Below are positions 25,369-33,731 of a stretch of DNA of 64,000 nucleotides, piece by piece; positions within the stretch are counted from its first letter, which is position 1; each line of letters begins with the position of its first letter. Location: the NCBI RefSeq assembly GCF_014196625.1, contig NZ_JACIDZ010000002.1, forward strand, positions 186,001-250,000, in the 5' to 3' direction. A program made the translations under genes and the position numbers. The notes below the pieces were generated by a model that saw only the letters and a program-made list of their open reading frames with translations, was not told the DNA's origin and did no database searches. The DNA comes from Martelella radicis (GTDB lineage Bacteria; Pseudomonadota; Alphaproteobacteria; Rhizobiales; Rhizobiaceae).

Positions 25369-27195
25369 TTATCCCTGAGCAGCCGAAAAGGCGGGTTCGG
25401 CCTTGCCCGTCTGCGGATCCTCCGCGAAATCCTCGCTCGACGCCTCTTCCTCGGCTTGCGCCAGGCGCCAGCGCGCCAGCACCGCGTCGCGTGTGCGCAT
25501 GATTGCCGGGCGCGAAAGCTCTTCAGGCGTCAGGAGCAGGCCGCAGCGCGCGGCGATGCGCCCGCTCCAAGCCGTCGAGCTTGCCGATATCAACAGCGGC
25601 GACAGCATCTGCGGCACGGCGATCGGCGTCAGCCACCAGAACAGCGCCGGAGCGAGCACGAAGGCGCCCGTCAGCATCACGATCCCGGTCAGCACGATCC
25701 ACCAGCTCGCCTTGAAGGCCTCGGGAAGGCTGATCGTGTGCCCCTCCCGGTCGGAGGACGGCCAGCCGCCATCCATACCGAACAGGATCTGCATGACCGA
25801 ACGCGACTGGTACATCAGCGTGATCGGCGCCAGAATCGACGACCAGATGATTTCCGAAAGCGTCGAGGCGAAGACGGCGATGAAGCCGCCAAAACGACGC
25901 GCCTCGCCGGCAAGACCCGAGCGCAACGCGATCAGGAGTTTTGGCCCGATCAGAAGACCACCGACGCCAACGAGCAACGTGACGGCGAGCGCGGTTTCGG
26001 CGCGCGGGAAGATCGCCGGCAGATAGGGACTCGGGAAATATTCAGGTGGCGGAGCAAAAAGCGGCGCGACGATCGAGGCTGCGATGAAGGCCATCCAGAG
26101 GGGCGAACTGACATAGGCCATCACGCCCTGAAGAAAGGTGAAGCGGTTCCAGCCCTTCAGCCCGGGCGCGTGGACGAGCCTGATATGCTGGAGATTGCCC
26201 TGGCACCAGCGGCGGTCGCGCTTGGCATAGTCTATGACGTTTTGCGGCCCCTCTTCGAAGGAACCATCGAGATCGGCATCAACGCGGACGATCCAGCCCT
26301 TGCGCGACAGAAGCGCCGCCTCGACATAATCATGGCTGAGGATATGGCCGCCGAAGGGTGGCGTTCCGGTGAGCGCAGGCAGCCCGCAACTTTCGGCAAA
26401 GGCGTTCGTGCGCACCATCGCGTTATGGCCCCAGAACGGGCCCTCCTGGCCCTGCATGCGCGCCAGACCGCGTGTGAAGATCGGCGAGAACAGGCTGGCC
26501 GAAAACTGCAGCGCGCGGGCAAACCACGAGCGGGCGGCGACGATCTTCGGCAGCGTCTGCAACAGGCCGAGTTTCGGCTCCGCCTCCATGCGGCGCAACA
26601 TTTCCACGATCGTCTCGCCTTCCATCAGGCTATCGGCGTCGAGGATCAACATGTAGGTATAGCGGGCGCCGTGACGGCGAACGAAATCGCCGATATTGCC
26701 GGCCTTCTTGCCGGAATTATCAGTGCGGCGGCGGTAGAAGACCTTGACCGGCGGCGCGACCTCGGCATGCAGCCTGCGAAACCATTCCTCCTCTTCCGCC
26801 GCAATCTCCGGATCGCGGGTATCCGACAGGATGGCGATGTCGAAGAGATCGGCATGGCCGGTGGCCTGCAGGCTTTCGGCCATTGCCGCGGCGGATGAGA
26901 AGGTTGCGCGCGGATCCTCGTTGTAGACCGGAATCAGGATCGCGGTGCGGGCCGACTGGCCGCTCTGAGACAATGAAGCGCGCGGCGGGGTCCTGTCCCG
27001 CGCGCCGAACAGGCCGCCAAGAGCAAGCGACGCGCCCCAGGCAATCCAGGCGGCGGTCGCCGCACACAAGGCGATCCGGACGAAATCGACCCAGTCGGTG
27101 CCGTCCGCGAAAAACACGTCCATCGCCAGCCGCGAGGCGACCGCCGCCACGAAAGCCGCAAATAGAATGGAAATGGTTCGCCTCAGAGCCAGCAT
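25369..27195 (-). CDS. opgH: OpgH: glucan glucosyltransferase
   Basis: 608 residues. Family 2 glycosyltransferase core between membrane helices: two N-terminal helices (9-33, 38-60), nucleotide-binding start TAILIPVYNEDP, metal site LILDADS, acceptor SHDYVEAALLSRKGW, and (R/Q)XXRW site KRDRRWCQGN; then several C-terminal helices. OpgH polymerises the beta-glucan backbone from UDP-glucose and exports it. AGGACG precedes the ATG and an in-frame stop precedes the start, so it really begins here, lacking the long cytoplasmic N-terminal domain of the E. coli enzyme (847 residues). Confidence 0.9.
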   Translation of the reverse strand: MLALRRTISILFAAFVAAVASRLAMDVFFADGTDWVDFVRIALCAATAAWIAWGASLALGGLFGARDRTPPRASLSQSGQSARTAILIPVYNEDPRATFSSAAAMAESLQATGHADLFDIAILSDTRDPEIAAEEEEWFRRLHAEVAPPVKVFYRRRTDNSGKKAGNIGDFVRRHGARYTYMLILDADSLMEGETIVEMLRRMEAEPKLGLLQTLPKIVAARSWFARALQFSASLFSPIFTRGLARMQGQEGPFWGHNAMVRTNAFAESCGLPALTGTPPFGGHILSHDYVEAALLSRKGWIVRVDADLDGSFEEGPQNVIDYAKRDRRWCQGNLQHIRLVHAPGLKGWNRFTFLQGVMAYVSSPLWMAFIAASIVAPLFAPPPEYFPSPYLPAIFPRAETALAVTLLVGVGGLLIGPKLLIALRSGLAGEARRFGGFIAVFASTLSEIIWSSILAPITLMYQSRSVMQILFGMDGGWPSSDREGHTISLPEAFKASWWIVLTGIVMLTGAFVLAPALFWWLTPIAVPQMLSPLLISASSTAWSGRIAARCGLLLTPEELSRPAIMRTRDAVLARWRLAQAEEEASSEDFAEDPQTGKAEPAFSAAQG

Positions 27196-27253
27196 CGCTC
27201 GTCCTCACTTGGCGCCGGCGCCGGAAACCGGTGCTGGCTTTTCGGTTTGGTTC

Positions 27254-27433
27254 TCAGCCCTTGGAAAGCGATCTTGTCGAGCGCGGACGCTGCGAGCCGA
27301 AGACCGGCGAAAGCAGGGCCGCGAACAGGCTCTGCCGCGCGGACCGCTCGATCATCTGTTCGGGCATCGGCAGGGGCGCCGTTTCCGGGAGAAACCGGGT
27401 GATTTCCTCATTTCCATCAGTTTGGTTGGTCAT
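27254..27433 (-). CDS. opgI: small protein between opgG and opgH (opgI-like)
   Basis: 59 residues starting MTNQTDGNEEITRFLP and containing the segment ETAPLPMPEQ. The ATG lies 17 bases inside the opgG end and has GGAG upstream. It shares position and order with the small opgI of the R. sphaeroides opgGIH operon; I do not know its biochemical role. The PLPMPEQ segment resembles the proline-rich stretch in the N-terminal domain of longer OpgH proteins, so it could be a detached piece of that domain (inference). The symbol rests on synteny only. Confidence 0.6.
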   Translation of the reverse strand: MTNQTDGNEEITRFLPETAPLPMPEQMIERSARQSLFAALLSPVFGSQRPRSTRSLSKG

Positions 27434-29036
27434 CGCCTTTTCTCCATTGATAAAGCCATACTTCACTCAGGTCGCGATTGCCGTCGGTCAGCGCGCCGAC
27501 CAGTTCGACCGGCGCGTCGCCGGCCGGGCGGACATCGACGGCGAGACGCCAGACGCCCTCGCCCCTGATCGCAGAGACCGTTGAATGAACGATCTCCCCA
27601 TTTGTAATGTGCAACCGTTCCTGAAGTTCCGAACCGCTGCCAAGATCATCAAGCGCGCCGCCGGCGAAATCGACGACGAGCTTGCGGATATCCTCGTCAC
27701 TCTCCGTTCCTGATACGCCGCCTTCGCCGCTTCGGATGTCGACCACGCGCGCCAGACGCGCCTGATCCTCCTCGATGGCGCCCCATGTCAGCCGATAGGA
27801 ATATTCCGCCGAACCACCGGCCCTGGCGGGCGCCTCCGGCTGCCAGAAACACACGATATTGTCGTTGACCTCCTTGTCGGTCGGGATTTCGACAAGCGAT
27901 ATGGAACCCTTGCCCCAATTGCCGAGCGGCTCGACCAGCAACGATGGCCGGCGTTCGTAGTGAGCCTCGGCATCCTGGTAGTCCTCGAAATCGCGATGGC
28001 GCTGATAAAGCCCGAAGGCGCGCGGATCGGTCTCGGTGAAGAAGGAGTTCGCCAGCTTCTTCGCGTTTTGCAGGTTGCGCCACAATTCGGTTCCGTCCGC
28101 ACGCACGATCTTCAGGCCTTCGCTGTCGTGAACCCGTTCGCGATAATCATCGAAGGCATGGTGGTTGGCCGGCCCGAACAGGAACATGGAAGTCATAGGG
28201 GCAACGCCGAGACGGTCGATATCGTTCCTGAAAAACAGCCGCGCCGTCACATCCATGCGCGTATTCTTGCCGGGCGTGATCACGAAACGATAGGCGCCGG
28301 TCACGCTCGGGCCGTCAAGCTCGGCAAAAACGGTGATCTTCTCGCTCTCGGTGGCGGGACGGACGATGTAGAAGGCGGAGAAGCGTGGAAACTCCTCGCC
28401 CCCGCTCGTGGCCGTGTTCACAGCAAGCCCCCGCGCCGAAAGCCCGTAGAGATTGCCTTGTCCAAGCGCGCGGAAATAGGACGAGCCGAGAAACGAGATA
28501 AGCTCGTCGGAAATATCAGACCGGTTCAGCGGAAAATTGATGCGGAAGCCGGCAACGCCGGGCAGTTCGATATCCTTGAACTTCTCGACATCCAGCGGCG
28601 CGCGGTAGATGAAATCATTGGCGGAGAAAACAAGTTCCTCGGCCTTGCCATTGGCCACCTCATAGATTTCGACCGGCATCTTGAACAGCCACCCGAGCGG
28701 AAAGGCCTGGAGCTGGAAGTCCGACTGGTCGCGCCAGATCGCCTTGTTGGGATCGTAGCGAACCGCGCGATAGTCATCATAATGAAGCGCGTCGAACGGC
28801 TCAGGAACATTCTGGGCCGGCTCCTGATAGGCCTTGGCGGCCTTCTCCTTCATGCGGGCCGTCAGCGTATCGAAGGTGAAGGCGTCGGCGGGCGGGTTTT
28901 CCGCTCTGACGCCTTCGTTCTGATCCGGCACCTTGGCGGGCTCAACTGCCGCGTCCTGCCCGAACGCCCTGCTCGCAAACCCGGAAAAAGCCAGCGCGCC
29001 AACCGCCGTGTGCGCCAGAAAACGTCGTCTCTTCAT
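27417..29036 (-). CDS. opgG: OpgG/OpgD: periplasmic glucan biosynthesis protein
   Basis: 539 residues. The Tat signal MKRRRFLAHTAVGALAFSGF is followed by the MdoG domain: FTFDTLTARMKEKA, YDDYRAVRYDPNKAIW, FGLSAR-like YGLSARGLAV and EEFPRFSAFYIV, then FFRNDIDRLGVAPMTSMFLFG and HDSEGLKIVRADG. OpgG acts in the periplasm on the glucan made by OpgH, forming branches or cycles depending on the family. First gene of the operon. GTTACCGTAAC-type palindrome lies upstream at 29171-29183. Confidence 0.9.
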   Translation of the reverse strand: MKRRRFLAHTAVGALAFSGFASRAFGQDAAVEPAKVPDQNEGVRAENPPADAFTFDTLTARMKEKAAKAYQEPAQNVPEPFDALHYDDYRAVRYDPNKAIWRDQSDFQLQAFPLGWLFKMPVEIYEVANGKAEELVFSANDFIYRAPLDVEKFKDIELPGVAGFRINFPLNRSDISDELISFLGSSYFRALGQGNLYGLSARGLAVNTATSGGEEFPRFSAFYIVRPATESEKITVFAELDGPSVTGAYRFVITPGKNTRMDVTARLFFRNDIDRLGVAPMTSMFLFGPANHHAFDDYRERVHDSEGLKIVRADGTELWRNLQNAKKLANSFFTETDPRAFGLYQRHRDFEDYQDAEAHYERRPSLLVEPLGNWGKGSISLVEIPTDKEVNDNIVCFWQPEAPARAGGSAEYSYRLTWGAIEEDQARLARVVDIRSGEGGVSGTESDEDIRKLVVDFAGGALDDLGSGSELQERLHITNGEIVHSTVSAIRGEGVWRLAVDVRPAGDAPVELVGALTDGNRDLSEVWLYQWRKGDDQPN

Positions 29037-29441
29037 TCAAATTCCCGTCGGTTGAAAAAGGAGTTCCCGGAATATTGCACGGCAGCAGAACCTGCTCCGA
29101 GCCGTCCTCATTGAAAATTCATGCCCTTGATCTGATATCGCGCGGAAGTTGCCTTTCTGGAAGGCGCGGACGTTACCGTAACGGTGCAACTCCGCTTCGG
29201 TTCCACGTCCAGGCAAAAAACAAATCCGAGCTTCCATGCGATAACAGACAGGACCTATACTCTTTTGCGGGCATCAAAAAGGGGCTGGAATGCCGCGTTG
29301 CATTCCAGCCCCATTTTTAAGGCAGCCATTCAACCAAAGAATGGCAAGATCATGGCAATTCGCCTTCTTCGCGCCGCAATATTTTCGAACTTCGCGGGGA
29401 AGCCGTCAAGATGGCGGCGCTGGTGAAAAACGCCTTTTTTA
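29037..29441. other. intergenic region with opgG promoter and FKBP terminator
   Basis: 405 bp without a gene. It contains a 13-bp palindrome CGTTACCGTAACG at 29171-29183 that could be an operator for opgG, and the strong terminator at 29276-29316. The rest shows no supported gene or RNA. Confidence 0.5.
29276..29316 (-). terminator. rho-independent terminator of the FKBP gene (bidirectional shape)
   Basis: A perfect 13-bp stem (29281-29293 with 29300-29312, GGGGCTGGAATGC) with a 6-base loop. It is flanked by a run of A on the left and of T on the right. Leftward transcription from the FKBP gene (stop at 29442) would read into it. Confidence 0.8.
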
Positions 29442-29879
29442 TCAGGCGGCTTTCACGATTTCGACGAGCTCGATCGCGAAATTCAAATCCTGTCCGGCAA
29501 GCGGGTGATTGGCGTCGACGGTGACCTGTTCTTCCTCGACCTTGGTAACGATCAGCGGCACGGTCTGGCCATCGGGCGTGCGCGCCTGAAGCTGCATGCC
29601 GGGCGCCACATCGACCTCAGCCGGCATGGCCGAACGCGGAACGACCTGAACCTTCTGCGGATCATGGGGCCCATAGGCCTCGTCGGAGGGAACCTGAACC
29701 TGACGGCTGTCGCCGACATTCATGCCTGCGATCTCGCGGTCGAGGCCGGGAATGATCTGACCGGCACCGACGGTGAATTCCAGCGGATCACGTCCGTCAG
29801 AGGAATCGAAGGTCGAACCGTCGTTGAGCGTTCCGGTATAGTGAATACGAACGGTGTCCCCGCTCTTTGCTTCTGCCAT
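29442..29879 (-). CDS. FKBP-type peptidyl-prolyl isomerase (SlpA/SlyD-like)
   Basis: 145 residues. FKBP core split by the insert-in-flap domain: GDTVRIHYTGTLNDGSTFDSS, EFTVGAGQIIPGLDREIAGM, then PSDEAYGPHDPQKVQVVPRSAMP and a C-terminal strand. This is the SlpA/SlyD architecture, but the metal-binding histidine tail of SlyD is absent. It acts as a cytoplasmic folding chaperone. The ATG at 29879 follows AAGGAAGGAG; a longer frame upstream has no ribosome site. Confidence 0.88.
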   Translation of the reverse strand: MAEAKSGDTVRIHYTGTLNDGSTFDSSDGRDPLEFTVGAGQIIPGLDREIAGMNVGDSRQVQVPSDEAYGPHDPQKVQVVPRSAMPAEVDVAPGMQLQARTPDGQTVPLIVTKVEEEQVTVDANHPLAGQDLNFAIELVEIVKAA

Positions 29880-30112
29880 TTCGTGTGCTCCTTCCTTGAA
29901 CACCGAGCACAACAGCGCAGCACCGGTCAAAGCCCGGCCCGCGCCGAAGCGCCGTTTCTCTTTCCTGCAGCGCGGGCGAGGCCTTCGCTTTCGCGCTTGC
30001 AGAGGATTGAGCCGACACACTTTCCTGCATGACGACTGGCGGGCACATCCGGAAAATCCGAATGTGCCACATACCTAGTCACTTTTGCCTGTCTTTTCAA
30101 ATGCGCGAGCTC

Positions 30113-30141
30113 TTGAAATCAGGGCAGGCCCGCGATAGGTG
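30113..30141 (+). promoter_or_regulatory. candidate promoter of thiBPQ
   Basis: TTGAAA (30113-30118), a 17-base spacer and TAGGTG (30136-30141), placing the start near 30148, just before the riboswitch P1 stem. The -10 is a poor match. Confidence 0.4.
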
Positions 30142-30150
30142 TCAAGAAGC

Positions 30151-30250
30151 TCTAACGGGGTGCGGAACGCGAGATCCTTGCGTCAACCGCTGAGAGGTCA
30201 ATCACCAACCCGAGGAACCTGATCCGGCTAACACCGGCGGAGGGATTAGA
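30151..30250 (+). promoter_or_regulatory. TPP riboswitch (THI element) 2
   Basis: P1 TCTAA (30151-30155) pairs with TTAGA (30246-30250). The core GCTGAGAGG (30189-30197) and the pyrophosphate-arm consensus GAGGAACCTGATCCGGCTAA with ACACCGGCGGAGGGA are present. Downstream GACGCC (30265-30270) can pair with GGCGTC (30304-30309), covering part of the thiB Shine-Dalgarno, so translational control is likely. Confidence 0.93.
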
Positions 30251-30309
30251 CGCGTGAAACAGAAGACGCCCTTTTCCCTTTTTGATTGCGACAGCACGAA
30301 GGAGGCGTC

Positions 30310-31323
30310 ATGTCAGCTCACCATCTGAAAATAGCGGTTGCGTCACTGGCAATCGGATTGGCCGGCAGCGCCCACGCCCAGGATGGCAAGGTACTGACCG
30401 TCTACACCTATGAAAGCTTCAACACCGAATGGGGACCGGGACCGCTGGTGAAAAAGGCCTTTGAGGCCGAATGCGGCTGCACGCTCAAATTCGTCGGCGC
30501 GGAAGATGGCGTCGCGCTCTTGAACCGGCTGAAGCTCGAAGGGCGCTCCAGCCCTGCCGATATCGTGCTCGGGCTGGACAACAACCTGATCCACGAGGCG
30601 AAGGAGACGGGACTTTTTGCCGCATCCGGCGTCACCACGGAGAACCTCGACATTCCCGGCGGCTTCAACGACGACATCTTCGTGCCCTTCGACTACGGCT
30701 ATTTCGACATCGTCTACGACAGCGAGAGCATCGATACGCCGCCGACCACTCTCGATGAACTCGTCAACGGACCGGAAGACGAAAAGATCGTGATCGAGGA
30801 TCCGCGCACATCGACGCCGGGCCTTGGCATGCTGTTGTGGATGAAGGCGGTCTATGGCGATGCGGCGGCGGAGAAATGGGAGACGCTTTCCGGCCGCATC
30901 CTGACGGTCGCGCCCGGCTGGTCGGAGGCCTACGGGCTTTTCACCAGCGGCGAGGCGCCGATGGTGCTGTCCTACACGACCTCGCCGGCCTATCACCAGA
31001 TCGCCGAGGAAACCGACCGCTACAAGGCGGCCGACTTTAAGGACGGTCTCTATATCCAGATCGAGGTCGCCGGCATGACGGCAATGGCGGATGATCCGGA
31101 GCTTGCTCGTTCCTTCCTGGAATTCATGCTCACGCCCGGCTTTCAGGACGCGATCCCGACCCATAACTGGATGATGCCTGTCGCGCCGACGTCAGAGCCG
31201 CTGCCGGAAGCATTCCAAACAGCCGTGACCCCGGAAAAGACCCTGCAGTTCGCACCCGATGTGGTGGCTGAAAACCGGCAGGCCTGGATCGACGAATGGC
31301 TGAACGCCATGAGCGCGCGGTGA
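30310..31323 (+). CDS. thiB: thiamine ABC transporter substrate-binding protein ThiB
   Basis: 337 residues; signal peptide ending around AHA-Q (residues 22-25). ThiB motifs: [55 protein letters not shown] and the [14 protein letters not shown] binding segment. It captures thiamine or its phosphates in the periplasm for ThiPQ. The ATG at 30310 with GGAGG is preferred over the TTG 24 bases upstream. A TPP riboswitch precedes it. Confidence 0.92.
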   Translation: MSAHHLKIAVASLAIGLAGSAHAQDGKVLTVYTYESFNTEWGPGPLVKKAFEAECGCTLKFVGAEDGVALLNRLKLEGRSSPADIVLGLDNNLIHEAKETGLFAASGVTTENLDIPGGFNDDIFVPFDYGYFDIVYDSESIDTPPTTLDELVNGPEDEKIVIEDPRTSTPGLGMLLWMKAVYGDAAAEKWETLSGRILTVAPGWSEAYGLFTSGEAPMVLSYTTSPAYHQIAEETDRYKAADFKDGLYIQIEVAGMTAMADDPELARSFLEFMLTPGFQDAIPTHNWMMPVAPTSEPLPEAFQTAVTPEKTLQFAPDVVAENRQAWIDEWLNAMSAR

Positions 31324-31342
31324 TGGCGCCGGAACAACGCCC

Positions 31343-32965
31343 GTGTATCTGACGACGGCAGAATTCCGCCGCAACCTTTTCGCCGGGCTCATTTCGCTCA
31401 CCGGCGTCGCCTGCTTCATCGCAGCGGCGGTGGCGGCCCTGACCGGCTTCGGGCGGCTTGCCGATGCCGTCGCGGTCCTCGATGAGCCCTATGTCTGGCG
31501 CATTCTCCGGTTCACGCTCTACCAGGCATTTCTGTCGACGCTGATCTCTGTCGCGCTTGCCATCCCCGTCGCCCGCGCCATGGCCCGCCGGCCGCATTTT
31601 CCCGGCCGCATCTGGATTGTCCGGCTGATGGCCGTCCCGCTCGGACTTCCAGTTCTGATCGGCGCGCTCGGCATCATCGGCATATGGGGACGCCAGGGCC
31701 TCTTTAACGATGCGCTTGACCTGGCGGCGCTCGGCCGCCCGCTGCAGATCTACGGCCTTCAGGGCATTCTCATCGCCCATGTCTATTTCAATCTCCCCCT
31801 TGCCGCACGTCTGCTGCTGGCAGGTCTCGAACGCGTGCCTCAGGAATATTTCAAGACAGCGGCGATGCTGTCGATGCCGCAGCGCACCGTGTTCCGCTTC
31901 GTCGAATGGCCGGTGATCGCACCGCTCATTCCGGGCGTGGCCGGCCTCATCTTCATGCTGTGTGCCACATCCTTCACGCTGGTGCTGATCCTCGGCGGCG
32001 GACCGGCGGCGACCACGATCGAAGTCGCGATCTACCAGGCGCTGCGGTTTGATTTCAATCCCGCCCGCGCGGTCGCCCTTTCCGGGCTGCAGATCGCGGT
32101 GACGGCACTGGTGCTGGCGGCACTTGCCTTTCTGCCGCGCGCCGGCGATCCCGGTACAAGCGCCAGCAGCGAGCCAGGCCGGCGGCCGGACGCCGACCAT
32201 CGCGCATCACGCGGTATGGATTTTGCGCTGATCGCGCTGTTCACGCTCTGGCTGCTCCTGCCGCTTGCCGTCATCGTGGTGAAGGGCGCGGGCGCGGACC
32301 TTCTCGGGCTTCTCGTCGAACCGGTCTTCCTCAGAGCGACCGGAACGAGCCTTGTCATCGCCCTGTCGGCGGCATTGGCCTCGCTTGCCGTGGCGCTTTC
32401 CTTCATCACAGCCATCGGGGCAATCCGGGCGGTGAGGGAGCCCGGTCCCTTCTATCGCGGCAGCGCCGGCGCCATGTCGGCCATGGGGTCGCTGGTCTTG
32501 CTGGTGCCGCCCATCGTGCTCGGCACCGGCTGGTTTCTGCTTCTGCGCCCCTTCGGGCTGACAGATGCCGCAGCGCCTGCCATCGTCGCCGCGATCAATG
32601 CGCTGATGGCGCTGCCCTTCGTGTTGCGCGTGCTGCAGCCGGCCTTTGCCGTCCATCGGTCCCGCACGGCCCGTCTGGCCGCAAGCCTCGGGCTTTCCGG
32701 CTTTGCCCGCCTGAAGATCGTCGACTGGCCGGGCCTCAAGAGGCCGGTCCTGACGGCGCTCGCCTTTGCCATGGCGCTGTCGCTCGGCGATCTCGGCGCG
32801 GTCGCCCTTTTCGGCGGCGACCAGCTCACCACCCTGCCCTGGCTGCTATACAGCCGGCTCGGCAGCTACCGGACGGAAGACGCCAACGGGCTGGCGCTGA
32901 TCCTAGGCGCCCTCTGCCTTGTCCTGATGATCGCCGGCACCCGCGCTCCGGCAGCAAAGACCTGA
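31343..32965 (+). CDS. thiP: thiamine ABC transporter permease ThiP
   Basis: 540 residues with two homologous six-helix halves, as usual for ThiP. EAA-type motifs lie at YFKTAAMLSMPQRTVFRFVEWP (first half) and ARLAASLGLSGFARLKIVDWP (second half). It begins with GTG, 19 bases after the thiB stop; a 9-codon ATG frame overlapping the thiB stop (31323-31352) spans this start and may aid coupling. Inner-membrane channel for thiamine uptake. Confidence 0.9.
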   Translation: MYLTTAEFRRNLFAGLISLTGVACFIAAAVAALTGFGRLADAVAVLDEPYVWRILRFTLYQAFLSTLISVALAIPVARAMARRPHFPGRIWIVRLMAVPLGLPVLIGALGIIGIWGRQGLFNDALDLAALGRPLQIYGLQGILIAHVYFNLPLAARLLLAGLERVPQEYFKTAAMLSMPQRTVFRFVEWPVIAPLIPGVAGLIFMLCATSFTLVLILGGGPAATTIEVAIYQALRFDFNPARAVALSGLQIAVTALVLAALAFLPRAGDPGTSASSEPGRRPDADHRASRGMDFALIALFTLWLLLPLAVIVVKGAGADLLGLLVEPVFLRATGTSLVIALSAALASLAVALSFITAIGAIRAVREPGPFYRGSAGAMSAMGSLVLLVPPIVLGTGWFLLLRPFGLTDAAAPAIVAAINALMALPFVLRVLQPAFAVHRSRTARLAASLGLSGFARLKIVDWPGLKRPVLTALAFAMALSLGDLGAVALFGGDQLTTLPWLLYSRLGSYRTEDANGLALILGALCLVLMIAGTRAPAAKT

Positions 32966-32978
32966 GAAAGGACGAACC

Positions 32979-33632
32979 GTGACGCAATCTCCTTCGATCG
33001 TTCTGGACGCGGCCGCTCTCGCCCTCGGCGACAAGAACTTCGTCTTCGGCGGCGAAATCGCCGGCGGCAGCGTGACCGCGGTGACCGGACGTTCCGGGTC
33101 CGGCAAGACCACCCTCTTGAACCTGATCGCCGGCTTCGAAAAACCCGATAGCGGCCAGGTGCTGATCGGCGGAGCGGTGATGAACGATCTTCATGTAGCG
33201 CAGCGCCCGGTCACCGTCGTGTTTCAGGAAAACAATCTCTTCGCTCATCTCGACATCTTCACCAATACCGGCCTCGGCGTGGATGCGAGCCTCAGGCTGG
33301 ACCGGGACGGCAGGCGGCGCATCGGCGAAGCGCTCACCCGCGTTGGCCTCAAGGGCTTTGAAAACCGCATGCCTGCCTCGCTTTCCGGCGGAGAGCGCCA
33401 GCGCGCCGCCTTTGCCCGGGCTCTGGTGCGCAACCGTCCTGTTCTGCTGCTTGATGAACCCTTTGCCGCACTCGACCCTGAGATGCGCGGGGAAATGGGC
33501 ACACTCCTGCTTGAACTCCACGCGGAAACCGGCAATACCGTGATGATCGTTTCGCACGAGCCCGATGAAGTCGCGCAGATCGCCGATCATCGCCTTGTCA
33601 TCGAAAACCAGGCGATTTCGGCACGCTATTGA
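32979..33632 (+). CDS. thiQ: thiamine ABC transporter ATP-binding protein ThiQ
   Basis: 217 residues, compact single-domain ABC ATPase. Walker A GRSGSGKTT (residues 35-43), Q-loop VVFQENNLFAHL, signature LSGGERQRAAFARAL, Walker B VLLLDEPFAALD and H-loop VSHEPDE. GTG start with AAAGGA upstream. Powers ThiBP. The short length matches ThiQ and excludes TOBE-containing sugar ATPases. Confidence 0.9.
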   Translation: MTQSPSIVLDAAALALGDKNFVFGGEIAGGSVTAVTGRSGSGKTTLLNLIAGFEKPDSGQVLIGGAVMNDLHVAQRPVTVVFQENNLFAHLDIFTNTGLGVDASLRLDRDGRRRIGEALTRVGLKGFENRMPASLSGGERQRAAFARALVRNRPVLLLDEPFAALDPEMRGEMGTLLLELHAETGNTVMIVSHEPDEVAQIADHRLVIENQAISARY

Positions 33633-33731
33633 CCCTTGCGGCCGCGAACGCCAAATATGACTGAAGAAAACGGCTTGACGGCCGTCATGAATCTACCGGA
33701 CAAGGGTCGCGTTTTGACAGGCGCAACAAGC

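Noticed and set aside
29037-29280. Possible small RNA before the terminator at 29281
   Set aside because: No plus-strand promoter is visible; the terminator is better explained as serving the minus-strand FKBP gene.
31323-31352. 9-codon frame overlapping the thiB stop and thiP GTG
   Set aside because: It lacks a Shine-Dalgarno of its own and is too short to distinguish from chance; mentioned only as a possible aid to coupling.
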